From NCBI GenBank assembly GCA_964555825.1, contig CAZKTY010000029.1, forward strand, positions 1 to 11,310: a stretch of DNA of 11,310 nucleotides. The letters are read 5' to 3'. Positions within the stretch are counted from its first letter, which is position 1. Each line of letters starts with the position of its first letter. The stretch is from CAIRYW01 sp964555825 (GTDB lineage Bacteria; Patescibacteriota; Minisyncoccia; Phycocordibacterales; CAIRYW01). Under the pieces are notes generated by a model, which worked only from the letters and a program-made list of their open reading frames with translations, made no database searches and was not told where the DNA came from. The translations under genes were made by a program, and so were the position numbers. Positions 1-5,833 of the stretch are shown one piece after another.

Positions 1-1232
1 CCTCTTACTCCGACTCGAATAGGGGATCGATCAAGACTTTCTTTGTTTAAATTTGCTAAGGCTTTGTTTGTAATAAGTCTTAATGTACCAGTTTTATTTT
101 TTAATATTTCTATTGCCTCATCTGTAAAATTTGGAGCGATCACTCCATCGAGTTTTCTTCTTTTGGAATCTGCTGGTATTTTGTGTTTCAAAAGTGTTTC
201 AGCTTCTTCTTTTCCTATTTCAAAGTTTGCAATAACGAATCCCCCAAATATTGCTTGCAGATCTCCTTCAAGCATTTTTTGAAGGGCTTCTATTTTTTTG
301 TCACCAAAAGCTCCTCCGCAAGGATTGCCGTGTTTTACCCCAAAAGAAAAATAAGGAACGTTGTTGAAATTTTGATCAAAGTAAGCTGCTGCATGAGTTA
401 GTGTTTGTAGAAGTCTATCGCAATCTGTACGGTTGATATGTCCAAGTGCTATTCCTTCAATTTGAGTAAAACGAGCTAGAGAAAGAGGATCTTTGTCTCC
501 GTTATCATAAAAGATCGAAGGACCTTGAGGACCATTTTCTCCTTTTCCTTCGGTGATCTTTGTTCCAAATACAGCATCATATGTGTCTCCGCCTCTAAAT
601 TTTGATGCAATAAAACAGTATTTGCTGACTATAAAATCAGCTTTTGCCGCCAAGATATCTTTTGTTTGAATATCTAGATCGTGTTCGGTATCTAGTTCAA
701 GCATGTTTAAGACTTTCTCGCGGTCTTCTGGATCGCAAATAATTATTCTGCCTTCAGCGGATCCTTTGGCTGCTGAATGTGCCATAGTTGGTCCTCCAAC
801 GTCAATTTGATCCACTATTTCTTCATTTGTTATTCCTGATATTTCAATGGTTCTTTCAAGTGGATAAAAATCTACACAAACCAAATGTATCCACGGGATC
901 ATCAATTTTGATAGCTCTTCAATGTGTTTTTGTTTTGCTAAGATCCCACCATGGATCTCACGGGATAGTGTTACCACTCTGTGGTCGAGTATTGCTCCTC
1001 CTAAGGCTTGTTCTATTTCTGGTGTGACTTGGATACCGTTTTCTTTTAGTATGTTTTTTGCATATTTGTTTATGATCTCTGCAGTAGGAATGACCTCAAT
1101 ATTGTTCCGTTTTAAAAGGTCAGCCGTTCCTCCAGAAGCGATAATGTTGAAATTCAATAAGGAAAGTCTTTTTGCAAATTCGACTATTCCTTCTTTTTGA
1201 CTGACTGAGATCAGCGCGTTTCTTTTTTGCAT
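1..1232 (-). CDS. purH: Bifunctional AICAR transformylase / IMP cyclohydrolase, divergent; 3' end lies outside the window
   Basis: PurH carries out the last two steps of de novo IMP synthesis: AICAR formylation with 10-formyl-THF, then ring closure. About 410 codons are open here; bacterial PurH is usually 510-520 residues, so about 100 C-terminal residues are cut off. The N-terminal cyclohydrolase domain shows ISVS (8-11), ASGGTA near 35, IHGGILA (93-99), FYPLE (122-126), IDVGGP (143-148) and SAAKG (153-157). The transformylase domain has the KHGNPCGG signature with Lys300 and His301, and an AIFGGF segment. By recalled alignment to human ATIC, catalytic Tyr104, Asp125 and Lys137 correspond to Tyr123, Asp144 and Lys156, but the Lys66 motif KTLHP reads VTLSR (Val87). 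About 20 extra residues precede that motif, and the usual GENPHQ segment is poorly conserved. The start lies 5 bases after the tagD-like stop with no clear ribosome site, suggesting translational coupling. The family call is firm; cyclohydrolase activity is uncertain. Confidence 0.9.
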   Translation of the reverse strand, partial: MQKRNALISVSQKEGIVEFAKRLSLLNFNIIASGGTADLLKRNNIEVIPTAEIINKYAKNILKENGIQVTPEIEQALGGAILDHRVVTLSREIHGGILAKQKHIEELSKLMIPWIHLVCVDFYPLERTIEISGITNEEIVDQIDVGGPTMAHSAAKGSAEGRIIICDPEDREKVLNMLELDTEHDLDIQTKDILAAKADFIVSKYCFIASKFRGGDTYDAVFGTKITEGKGENGPQGPSIFYDNGDKDPLSLARFTQIEGIALGHINRTDCDRLLQTLTHAAAYFDQNFNNVPYFSFGVKHGNPCGGAFGDKKIEALQKMLEGDLQAIFGGFVIANFEIGKEEAETLLKHKIPADSKRRKLDGVIAPNFTDEAIEILKNKTGTLRLITNKALANLNKESLDRSPIRVGVR

Positions 1233-1237
1233 GGATA

Positions 1238-1678
1238 TTATTTATTCTTTAGCTTATTTTTTTCTGCTTTATAAATTCTTTTTCTAAGTTCAGTTGTAGA
1301 AAAACCGTGGTCTCTTTTATTGTAAAAGATCTTATGAGGAAGATCATACCCGGTATATTTTTTCCCTTTCCAGTCTTCACCTATAAAACGTATGTCGTAT
1401 TTTATTTTCTTTAGTTTTTCATAAAGATCTTCTTCAGTTGTATAAGTGAATATTTCGTCAATGTATCTTATGCCATCAAGAATTATCCTTCTTTCTCTCA
1501 AGGACATGATCGGCCTATTCTTCTTTTTTCCTCTATATTTTTTGCCTGTGACTGAGGGATCTTCTTGGAGTCCGACTATTAGATGATCACAGTTATCTTT
1601 TGCTTCTTTGAAGACCAAAAAATGTCCTGCATGACAGAGGTCAAATGCTCCTAATGTTATCCCGGTGATATTTTTCAT
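1238..1678 (-). CDS. TagD-like cytidylyltransferase (glycerol-3-phosphate cytidylyltransferase family)
   Basis: A 146-residue nucleotidyltransferase of the HxGH superfamily, a typical full length for TagD. The nucleotide-binding HAGH motif is at 16-19, after an LGAFDLCHAG strand-loop. GEDWKGK is at 100-106 and the second signature FSTTELRKRI at 126-135; both match the TagD/CTP:glycerol-3-phosphate cytidylyltransferase pattern. Members activate a phosphorylated alcohol or sugar with CTP (some relatives use ATP), often for teichoic-acid-like polymers or phospholipid headgroups. The substrate here cannot be read from sequence. The gene sits 12 bases after the dedA stop and 5 bases before purH, so it belongs to the same transcript. 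No Shine-Dalgarno is visible before the ATG. Alternatives are an ethanolamine-phosphate or heptose-type nucleotidyltransferase. Confidence 0.85.
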   Translation of the reverse strand: MKNITGITLGAFDLCHAGHFLVFKEAKDNCDHLIVGLQEDPSVTGKKYRGKKKNRPIMSLRERRIILDGIRYIDEIFTYTTEEDLYEKLKKIKYDIRFIGEDWKGKKYTGYDLPHKIFYNKRDHGFSTTELRKRIYKAEKNKLKNK

Positions 1679-1690
1679 TTGAAGATTGTA

Positions 1691-2311
1691 TCAATTTATA
1701 TTGGAAAAGTCTTTGTGTGACCTGTTTTTTCTTCTTTTATTCCAAAACAGCAAGAAAAATAAAATAATAATGACAACATATATAGATATCCATTCTGTGA
1801 TATTAAAGTAGTTTGAAAATGTTTGCCAATTAATACCCAATATGTAGCCAGCACATAAGACGTATCCTGTAGAAAGAATGTTCCCTAAGACGTCATACAG
1901 GATAAATATTTTGAATGGTATTTTTATAAATCCTGCCATGAGATTTGCTAGAGAATCTGCCGTACCAAAAAATCTAGTTAAAAATATCATTGATCTCGGA
2001 TATTTACCGGCAAATCTTTCTAGGCGTTCAATATATAAAGGTGTTCGTATGTGTAAAATTTTTATAGCTTCACGTCCATATTTGTGTGCAATAAAGTATC
2101 CCAAGCAATCTCCGAGTATATTTGCACTGACTGCAACTATGAGAGAAATTAAAAATCCAAAGTATTCTTGGCTGGCAAAGGCTCCTGTAGCAAGAAGAAG
2201 ACTATTTGTTGGTATGGGCAAGATAAATGATGCAAAAAAGATCAAAATAAAAAGTGCCCAATATTTGTATAGTAGAAGAAATGAAAGTAGGGAAGAGATC
2301 AAGTAGGTCAT
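1691..2311 (-). CDS. DedA/VTT-domain integral membrane protein
   Basis: This 206-residue protein has hydrophobic stretches near 8-30, 35-65, 105-115, 135-160 and 174-191, then a basic tail (NKRRKNRSHK). It carries the SNARE-associated/DedA layout: LPIPTNSLLLATGAF (31-45), GDCLGYFIAHKYG (67-79) and a second half LTRFFGTADSLANLMAGF (111-128). Family members include bacterial lipid scramblases and flippases, such as undecaprenyl-phosphate or phosphatidylethanolamine transporters. The acidic residue often found just before the PxP segment is absent here (FFASFILPIP). Its ATG shares one base with the stop of the upstream 132-residue gene (TAATG), a coupling arrangement that fixes this start. Substrate unknown. 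Confidence 0.85.
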   Translation of the reverse strand: MTYLISSLLSFLLLYKYWALFILIFFASFILPIPTNSLLLATGAFASQEYFGFLISLIVAVSANILGDCLGYFIAHKYGREAIKILHIRTPLYIERLERFAGKYPRSMIFLTRFFGTADSLANLMAGFIKIPFKIFILYDVLGNILSTGYVLCAGYILGINWQTFSNYFNITEWISIYVVIIILFFLLFWNKRRKNRSHKDFSNIN

Positions 2312-2709
2312 TATTTCTTAGCAAAATATACTTTTATAGCACTCTGTATCTCTGCAATAGATGTTGGCAGATCTGTTTTTTTATCCAATGAATACTTTCT
2401 AATGGTTAGTTTTGGATATTTACTGTCTGTGATTGATAGGTTTGTCATTAGATAATCATTTGGCAGACCAAATAAATGATTAATGTAATCAAAGGTCATC
2501 CATTCTTGAATTGATCCAATATCCTCAACTGTTATGGGTTTAGGACCATGCAGTGTTTTGAATATGGATTCTTGCGCGTTTATATATTCAATTCTTTTTG
2601 AATGTCTATATTCCTTCACTAGCAGGATACATAGAAAAGTTAATGCGATTGCTAGAATAAAGAATAGTATTACCTTCGAATATATTTTTATTTTTGGATT
2701 GCTGATCAA
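2311..2709 (-). CDS. Single-pass membrane-anchored hypothetical protein with a WMTFDYIN segment, TTG start
   Basis: This 132-residue protein of unknown function has a short basic N-terminus, one membrane span (about 12-31) and then a soluble domain. That domain contains EDIGSIQEWMTFDYINHLFGLPNDYL (read around residues 62-87), which looks like a small helical fold resembling winged-helix or SAM-like segments. This is an impression, not an identification. The only plausible start is TTG at 2709: no in-frame ATG lies between the upstream stop (near 2778) and Met71. The -10 element at 2770-2778 leaves a leader of about 55 bases. The stop overlaps the dedA ATG by one base, so the two are almost certainly co-expressed and may act together in the membrane. 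Confidence 0.7.
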   Translation of the reverse strand: MISNPKIKIYSKVILFFILAIALTFLCILLVKEYRHSKRIEYINAQESIFKTLHGPKPITVEDIGSIQEWMTFDYINHLFGLPNDYLMTNLSITDSKYPKLTIRKYSLDKKTDLPTSIAEIQSAIKVYFAKK

Positions 2710-2769
2710 TTTTATAGATCTATAATTAGTAAAAATCGTTATTAAGTCTACGAGAGATTTACAGAATGA

Positions 2770-2778
2770 ATTATATCA
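2770..2778 (-). promoter_or_regulatory. Extended -10 promoter for the membrane protein-dedA-tagD-purH operon
   Basis: The minus strand reads TGATATAAT, a perfect extended -10 (TGn plus TATAAT). No convincing -35 lies 17 bases upstream. It is placed just after the terminator at 2804-2848 and about 55 bases before the TTG start at 2709, so it would begin a new transcript for the left operon. Confidence 0.55.
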
Positions 2779-2803
2779 TTTTGATAGATAACTGATGGTA
2801 GTT

Positions 2804-2848
2804 AAACAAACAAAAAAAGAGGATATTGTCCTCTTTTTTTGTTTGTTT
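2804..2848 (-). terminator. Rho-independent terminator, perfect 20-bp stem
   Basis: Arms 2804-2823 and 2829-2848 are exact reverse complements around a 5-base loop. The stem ends in A7/T7 tracts, so it can work in both directions. It lies 18 bases after the stop of the DUF5666 gene and insulates that unit from the left operon. Confidence 0.85.
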
Positions 2849-2866
2849 GGTCAGAAAATGTATCCT

Positions 2867-3658
2867 TTAAAAACCAAATAGATGCATGAAGAATTGACCT
2901 ATTCCTCCAAAGAAGCCTGTTGATCCTTGTTTATTATTTGTCGAATTTGAAGTTGTGTTTGTTTGATCAATGATCGTTGAGGATGTTATAGAGTTTCCAT
3001 TTACTGATCCTTGAACAAGAATTGAATCACCTACAACAAGACTTGCTACGGAACTTGTTGCATTACCTTTCATTACCTTTGAGTTCGTAGCATCAACTGT
3101 GTAAGCTATGTTGCTTTTGTTTGTAACTGTAACAGTATTACCATCTATTGCTGATATTGTTCCTGCAACAACAGGTTCGCCATTTCCTAAGATAGAAGAA
3201 GTTGTTTGACCTTCTTTTTTACCCGTTTGTTCAGGATTTTCTTTTCCACCGGCGATCCCATCAAAGATCTTTGTTGCAACTACGTTTGTCCCTGTAATAG
3301 TTCCTTGTACTGACAAATTATCTCCGACAGCTATATTTGATAGAGAACTTGTTGCATTACCTTTCATAACTGTTGCGTTTGAAGCATCCACTGTGTAGAT
3401 AGTGGATGTTGGAGTCGTTGAACCGAATCCTCGTTTGCTTGTTAGTGTGATGGTGTTGCTGCTTATACTGTCGACAGTACCAAAGACACCTTGTCTCATT
3501 TGTCCTTTTCCAAATTGATCATTTCTGCCTTGCTCCCGTTGACCTTGAGGAGGTTTTTGTCCTTGCGTACTTGTGTCTGCAAGAGTTGGCAACGCTACTC
3601 CTAAGCTTGTAATTGTTCCTAGAACTGCAAATAAGGATAGATATTTTTTTGTATTCAT
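2867..3658 (-). CDS. Exported DUF5666 two-repeat protein
   Basis: This 263-residue protein has a signal peptide (basic MNTKKY, hydrophobic 8-26, likely cleavage near Ala27). A Gln/Gly/Arg-rich linker (31-58) follows, then two copies of a beta-rich DUF5666-type domain at about 57-134 and 164-231. Each copy has the order GT(V/I)..I..NT(I/V)T(L/V)T, YTVDA, VMKGNATSS, VGD..(L/V)VQG. DUF5666 domains are small OB-like or barrel-like modules of unknown biochemical role, typically secreted. The C-terminus ends in a Ser/Thr/Asn-rich stretch and an aromatic amphipathic tail (248-263) that could touch membrane or partners. A 23-base exact direct repeat in the two VMKGNATSS regions (3051-3073 and 3345-3367) indicates recent internal duplication. 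The ATG follows a weak TATTAT box. Confidence 0.85.
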   Translation of the reverse strand: MNTKKYLSLFAVLGTITSLGVALPTLADTSTQGQKPPQGQREQGRNDQFGKGQMRQGVFGTVDSISSNTITLTSKRGFGSTTPTSTIYTVDASNATVMKGNATSSLSNIAVGDNLSVQGTITGTNVVATKIFDGIAGGKENPEQTGKKEGQTTSSILGNGEPVVAGTISAIDGNTVTVTNKSNIAYTVDATNSKVMKGNATSSVASLVVGDSILVQGSVNGNSITSSTIIDQTNTTSNSTNNKQGSTGFFGGIGQFFMHLFGF

Positions 3659-3671
3659 TTTGTTTAGTTAA

Positions 3672-3703
3672 ATAATAATTAGACAAACACTCGAGATGTT
3701 TGT
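3672..3703 (-). promoter_or_regulatory. Probable promoter with an overlapping inverted-repeat operator, upstream of the DUF5666 gene
   Basis: On the minus strand a TATTAT box (3677-3672) lies 13 bases before the ATG at 3658. Immediately upstream is an exact 7-bp inverted repeat, ACAAACA (3683-3689) and TGTTTGT (3697-3703), around CTCGAGA, with the palindrome CTCGAG inside. It has no T-tract and lies in the spacer/-35 region, so it reads better as a regulator binding site than as a terminator. The regulator is unknown. Confidence 0.4.
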
Positions 3704-3720
3704 GCGTTCATGAATACGCA
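3703..3720. repeat. Short palindromic element next to the operator-like repeat
   Basis: TGCGT (3703-3707) and ACGCA (3716-3720) flank an internal palindrome TTCATGAA (3707-3714). Together with the neighbouring 21-base inverted repeat this makes two dyads back to back in an 89-base gene-free gap (3659-3747). Possibly a second operator half; chance is not excluded. Confidence 0.3.
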
Positions 3721-3747
3721 TAGGTATGATCTAAAGGTGCAGGAACT

Positions 3748-4317
3748 TTATCGGTTTAGATCTATTGTCTCTGTTAGTTCATTATCTATGATCTTGAAAT
3801 ATTTTGTCTTTCCAAAAGAAGGTTTTGTTGTCATTGGTTCATTTGGTGATCTGTCTACGTAATTTACAATTATTTCTCCATTTTTGAATTCTGTACTTTG
3901 TGGTGATATCCGATCTCCAAGCAGGATCGCCTTTGTTCCTATGTAACCATCTTTTGTATTTATAGCAGCAACCAAATAGTAAAATATGCCACTGCCTCCA
4001 TTGTCTTCTGTAAGTAAAAAAGCAACATCTTGGAGTCCGTCTCCGTCAAAGTCATCCTTGACCTCATTTCCAAAATATTTGACTGTATTTTTTGTAGCTT
4101 CACCTGGAATAACTTCTTCTGAAAGGCCGTTTTTTAGTGTTATTGTTTTGTCCTCGATCGTATAAGAAATATTTTTGTAATCCTCGTTAGAGATCTTAGA
4201 ATAATCTGGTACAGGTTTCTTTTTTACAGCAAAAAAAATAGTAGCTGAAATTAAAATAACAAGCACAATACCAAGCAAAACAAAGTTTTTTCTTCTTTTT
4301 CTTGTTCTAGATAGCAT
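3748..4317 (-). CDS. Membrane-anchored protein with a DxDxDG calcium-binding-type loop
   Basis: This 189-residue protein has a very basic N-terminus (SRTRKRRK), one membrane span (about 12-30) and an extracytoplasmic domain of some 155 residues. The domain carries DDFDGDGLQDVAFLL (88-102), a DxDxDG loop like those of FG-GAP/VCBS and dockerin-like Ca2+ sites. NGGSGIFYYLVAAIN and ILLGDRISPQ..E..NGEIIVNY..R..NEPMTT segments follow. I recognise this as a widespread bacterial conserved-hypothetical pattern with no assigned function. The start codon directly abuts the stop of the upstream 59-residue zinc-ribbon gene (TAA then ATG), so translation is probably coupled. The 189-residue gene ends 89 bases before the DUF5666 ATG; no strong terminator lies between them. 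Confidence 0.8.
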   Translation of the reverse strand: MLSRTRKRRKNFVLLGIVLVILISATIFFAVKKKPVPDYSKISNEDYKNISYTIEDKTITLKNGLSEEVIPGEATKNTVKYFGNEVKDDFDGDGLQDVAFLLTEDNGGSGIFYYLVAAINTKDGYIGTKAILLGDRISPQSTEFKNGEIIVNYVDRSPNEPMTTKPSFGKTKYFKIIDNELTETIDLNR

Positions 4318-4497
4318 TTAGACAGTCTTAAGTTTTAGAGCATTTACCATGCATTTAATGCATGTCACCTGATTCTTTCGTGTCTTTATATATTTATTAT
4401 TACAGACACATACAAGAACTTCTGAAATACGGGGTTTTTCCACCCATTTACCTTTGCTTTGAAATGTTCTTGGTTTAACTGGTTTCATTTTATTCAT
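4318..4497 (-). CDS. 59-residue zinc-ribbon-like miniprotein
   Basis: A small gene of 59 codons with a CxC motif (VCVC) followed about 18 residues later by CxxC (CIKC). This is a plausible four-cysteine metal site within a Lys-rich protein that begins MNKMKPVKPRTFQSKGKW and ends NALKLKTV. It has a near-consensus promoter (4517-4545) 20 bases upstream. Its stop codon is directly followed by the ATG of the DxDxDG protein, so it is the first gene of that operon. The start at 4497 is preceded by AAAGGT about 10 bases away, a weak ribosome site; a second ATG at 4488 is possible. The role is unknown; nucleic-acid binding or redox sensing are inferences only. Confidence 0.7.
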   Translation of the reverse strand: MNKMKPVKPRTFQSKGKWVEKPRISEVLVCVCNNKYIKTRKNQVTCIKCMVNALKLKTV

Positions 4498-4516
4498 GAG
4501 TCTAAAATACCTTTGT

Positions 4517-4545
4517 ATGATAAAGGAAAATCTTTAATTTGTCAA
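4517..4545 (-). promoter_or_regulatory. Near-consensus sigma70 promoter for the zinc-ribbon operon
   Basis: The minus strand has a perfect -35 TTGACA (4545-4540), exactly 17 bases, then -10 TATCAT (4522-4517). The predicted start point is near 4510, giving a leader of about 13 bases before the ATG at 4497. This is the best-matched promoter in the window. Confidence 0.8.
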
Positions 4546-4557
4546 GAGTAATAGATT

Positions 4558-4584
4558 CAAAAAAAGAGGAATAAATATTCCTCT
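4558..4584 (-). terminator. Rho-independent terminator of the 69-residue orphan gene
   Basis: On the minus strand AGAGGAATA (4584-4576) pairs with TATTCCTCT (4573-4565), with only a very short gap, so the inner pairs must open to form the loop. T7 follows. It begins 12 bases after the stop at 4596 and precedes the next promoter, closing a one-gene unit. Confidence 0.75.
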
Positions 4585-4595
4585 ATATTAATTAT

Positions 4596-4805
4596 TTATT
4601 TACGAGTTCTTTCTGGAATACATAGATATCGAGGTTCTGAACCGACAAGTAAGAATAATTTTTTGGCTGCTTCTTCGCCAAGTATTTTTCTTACTTGTGT
4701 ACACGGTATTGTGCCTTCTTTTGGTGAGGTTTTGAAATTCACCGCAGATGTGATCCTTAGTATGTCTTTAGAAGTGAAGTGATCTTTTTCTTCTTCAAGA
4801 AACAA
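4596..4805 (-). CDS. 69-residue hypothetical protein, probable TTG start
   Basis: A small soluble protein of unknown function. After an acidic start (FLEEEKDHF) it has alternating helical segments (KDILRITSAVNF; TQVRKILGEEAAKKLFLLVG) and ends SEPRYLCIPERTRK. The two helices with a short turn could form a nucleic-acid-binding fold, but I do not recognise the family. There is no in-frame ATG or GTG between the upstream stop (near 4856) and the body of the gene, so TTG at 4805 is the best start. A TATAAT box on the minus strand at 4830-4825 lies 19 bases upstream. A dedicated terminator follows, which supports it being a real monocistronic gene. Confidence 0.55.
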   Translation of the reverse strand: MFLEEEKDHFTSKDILRITSAVNFKTSPKEGTIPCTQVRKILGEEAAKKLFLLVGSEPRYLCIPERTRK

Positions 4806-4824
4806 CTCTATATGTAGAGGCGAT

Positions 4825-4830
4825 ATTATA
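4825..4830 (-). promoter_or_regulatory. -10 box upstream of the 69-residue gene
   Basis: A perfect TATAAT on the minus strand, 19 bases before the TTG at 4805. The -35 is weak (GTATCA at 17 bases). A single hexamer in AT-rich DNA is limited evidence. The rest of the 161-base divergent gap (4806-4966) shows only this, the plus-strand box at 4928-4936 and a partial copy of the hairpin arm seen at 6549. Confidence 0.4.
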
Positions 4831-4927
4831 AATATTTGAAGGTGCCCTGATACTTAGAAAAGATAACATAAAAATATCAGTATTTAAAAGTAAGAAAGTT
4901 TTTTGACCTAGCTTTAAAAACATTTTG

Positions 4928-4936
4928 TGTTAAAAT
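4928..4936 (+). promoter_or_regulatory. Extended -10 promoter for the DUF5679 gene
   Basis: TGTTAAAAT matches TGn plus a near-consensus -10. TTGACC at 4903-4908 resembles a -35, but the spacing of 22 bases is too long for a normal promoter. The start point would be near 4943, leaving about 24 bases before the ATG. Confidence 0.45.
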
Positions 4937-4966
4937 AACACCATATTAGAAAATAATTAATTTAAC

Positions 4967-5125
4967 ATGGCAACAACAGCATATTGCGTTAAGTGTAAGG
5001 CAAAGAAGGAGATGTCAGATGAGCAGGAAGTTACTATGAAGAATGGTAGGAAGGCAGTAAAAGGAAAGTGTCCAACCTGCAGTACTGGTATGTACAGTAT
5101 TCTAGGAAACAAAGCAAAGAAATAA
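4967..5125 (+). CDS. DUF5679 zinc-ribbon miniprotein
   Basis: A 52-residue protein: MATTAYCVKCKAKKEM, then an acidic turn, VTMKNGRKAVKGKCPTC and a basic tail. The two CxxC pairs (Cys7/Cys10 and Cys35/Cys38) form a classic zinc ribbon, and the order AYCVKCK..EM..EVTMKNGRKA.KG.CP.C is the DUF5679 pattern. The family is common in Patescibacteria and a few other lineages. It is often compared with small ribosome- or nucleic-acid-associated zinc ribbons, but its function is not established. The gene stands alone with its own promoter box and a strong terminator 12 bases after the stop. No ribosome-binding site is obvious. Confidence 0.9.
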   Translation: MATTAYCVKCKAKKEMSDEQEVTMKNGRKAVKGKCPTCSTGMYSILGNKAKK

Positions 5126-5137
5126 AAAAGTAAATTT

Positions 5138-5194
5138 TATGTAGATAACAAAAAAAGAAAGCACCAGAAGCTTTCTTTTTTTGTTATCTACATA
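5138..5194. terminator. Bidirectional terminator, 25-bp perfect stem
   Basis: Arms 5138-5162 and 5170-5194 are exact reverse complements around a 7-base loop (ACCAGAA). A7/T7 tracts lie inside the arms, so RNA from either side can terminate. It separates the DUF5679 gene (plus) from the convergent DUF218 gene (minus), and contains the stop codon of that gene's alternative C-terminal frame (5184-5186). Confidence 0.85.
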
Positions 5195-5248
5195 TCGATC
5201 TCTTTGTATAAAAGGCCTCAGCTGTTGCTTTGGCAGTATAAAGAGCTT

Positions 5249-5767
5249 TTATAATATTCCATTTGTCCTTCTACGAGTTACTCTTTTCATAAAACGTTCT
5301 TCTAAACCAAAATTTCGTATGATAGGAGCTAGTGGGATCATTAAGATATCCCTGATAACTTCTTTGGGTCTTGGTATGCCCCAGGCTGTTCTATGTAGAA
5401 CACCTTTGCCAGCATAATATTCAACTCTAGGACGATGAAGGAATGTTGAAATGAGTACTAATTTCTGACCACCCTCCTCTGCTATTTTTTTAGCAGCTTC
5501 GATCTGACCTATTGTCTCGAGACCTTCTCTGTATATGAGATGGTCTTCGATACCATTTGCTAACAAAGCTTGATCATAAATATCAGCTTCGTGAATTCCA
5601 TTTGTTGTGAAATCTGTTATTACTGCTATCTGTGATGATCGCAGGTCTTTGTGTAATTTGACAGCCATCTCTAGACCAACATACCAATCTTGTTTGCATT
5701 TTGGACCGATCCTACCAGAGTCCATGTGAGGACTTTTTACTATCGGGACTATTAAATATTTTTCCAT
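5249..5767 (-). CDS. DUF218 (YdcF/ElyC/SanA-like) protein, C-terminus probably frameshifted
   Basis: This 172-residue soluble protein has a Rossmann-like DUF218 layout: strand LIVPIV (5-10), a GLEMAVKLHKD helix, strand IAVITDF, Glu60 in HEADIYDQALLANGI, EGLETIGQIEAAKKI (81-95), then LVLISTFLHRPRVEYY (103-118) with the family's His and Arg. Relatives have roles in envelope or polyprenyl-linked precursor metabolism, but the reaction is not established. There is no membrane span, unlike ElyC or SanA. The minus strand has TATAAA ending 6 bases before the ATG, suggesting a leaderless message. The annotated stop at 5249 is suspicious: with one extra base near 5265 the reading continues for 26 more codons (KWNIIKALYTAKATAEAF...) to a stop at 5184, giving 194 residues. 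Confidence 0.75.
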   Translation of the reverse strand: MEKYLIVPIVKSPHMDSGRIGPKCKQDWYVGLEMAVKLHKDLRSSQIAVITDFTTNGIHEADIYDQALLANGIEDHLIYREGLETIGQIEAAKKIAEEGGQKLVLISTFLHRPRVEYYAGKGVLHRTAWGIPRPKEVIRDILMIPLAPIIRNFGLEERFMKRVTRRRTNGIL

Positions 5768-5773
5768 ATATCT

Positions 5774-5779
5774 TTTATA
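5774..5779 (-). promoter_or_regulatory. -10 box placed for a leaderless start of the DUF218 gene
   Basis: TATAAA on the minus strand ends 6 bases before the ATG at 5767, so transcription would begin at or next to the A of the start codon. No good -35 is visible. The 66-base gap 5768-5833 holds nothing else I can name. Confidence 0.4.
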
Positions 5780-5833
5780 AAATTACTATGTGTGTACGAA
5801 AAGTAAAGTTTGAATTTTTATATATGTGATGAT

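Noticed and set aside
43..1200. Several plus-strand open frames of 72-92 codons opposite purH
   Set aside because: The minus strand is continuously open with PurH motifs through this whole region; the plus-strand frames overlap each other and show no family features.
1878..2306. Plus-strand open frame of 142 codons opposite the DedA gene
   Set aside because: It is the antisense shadow of a clear membrane protein; its protein is basic and patternless, and the minus-strand frame has family motifs and coupled neighbours.
3732..3748. Weak hairpin after the DxDxDG gene (AAAG...CTTT arms)
   Set aside because: Only 4-5 pairs and no T-tract; not enough for a terminator call.
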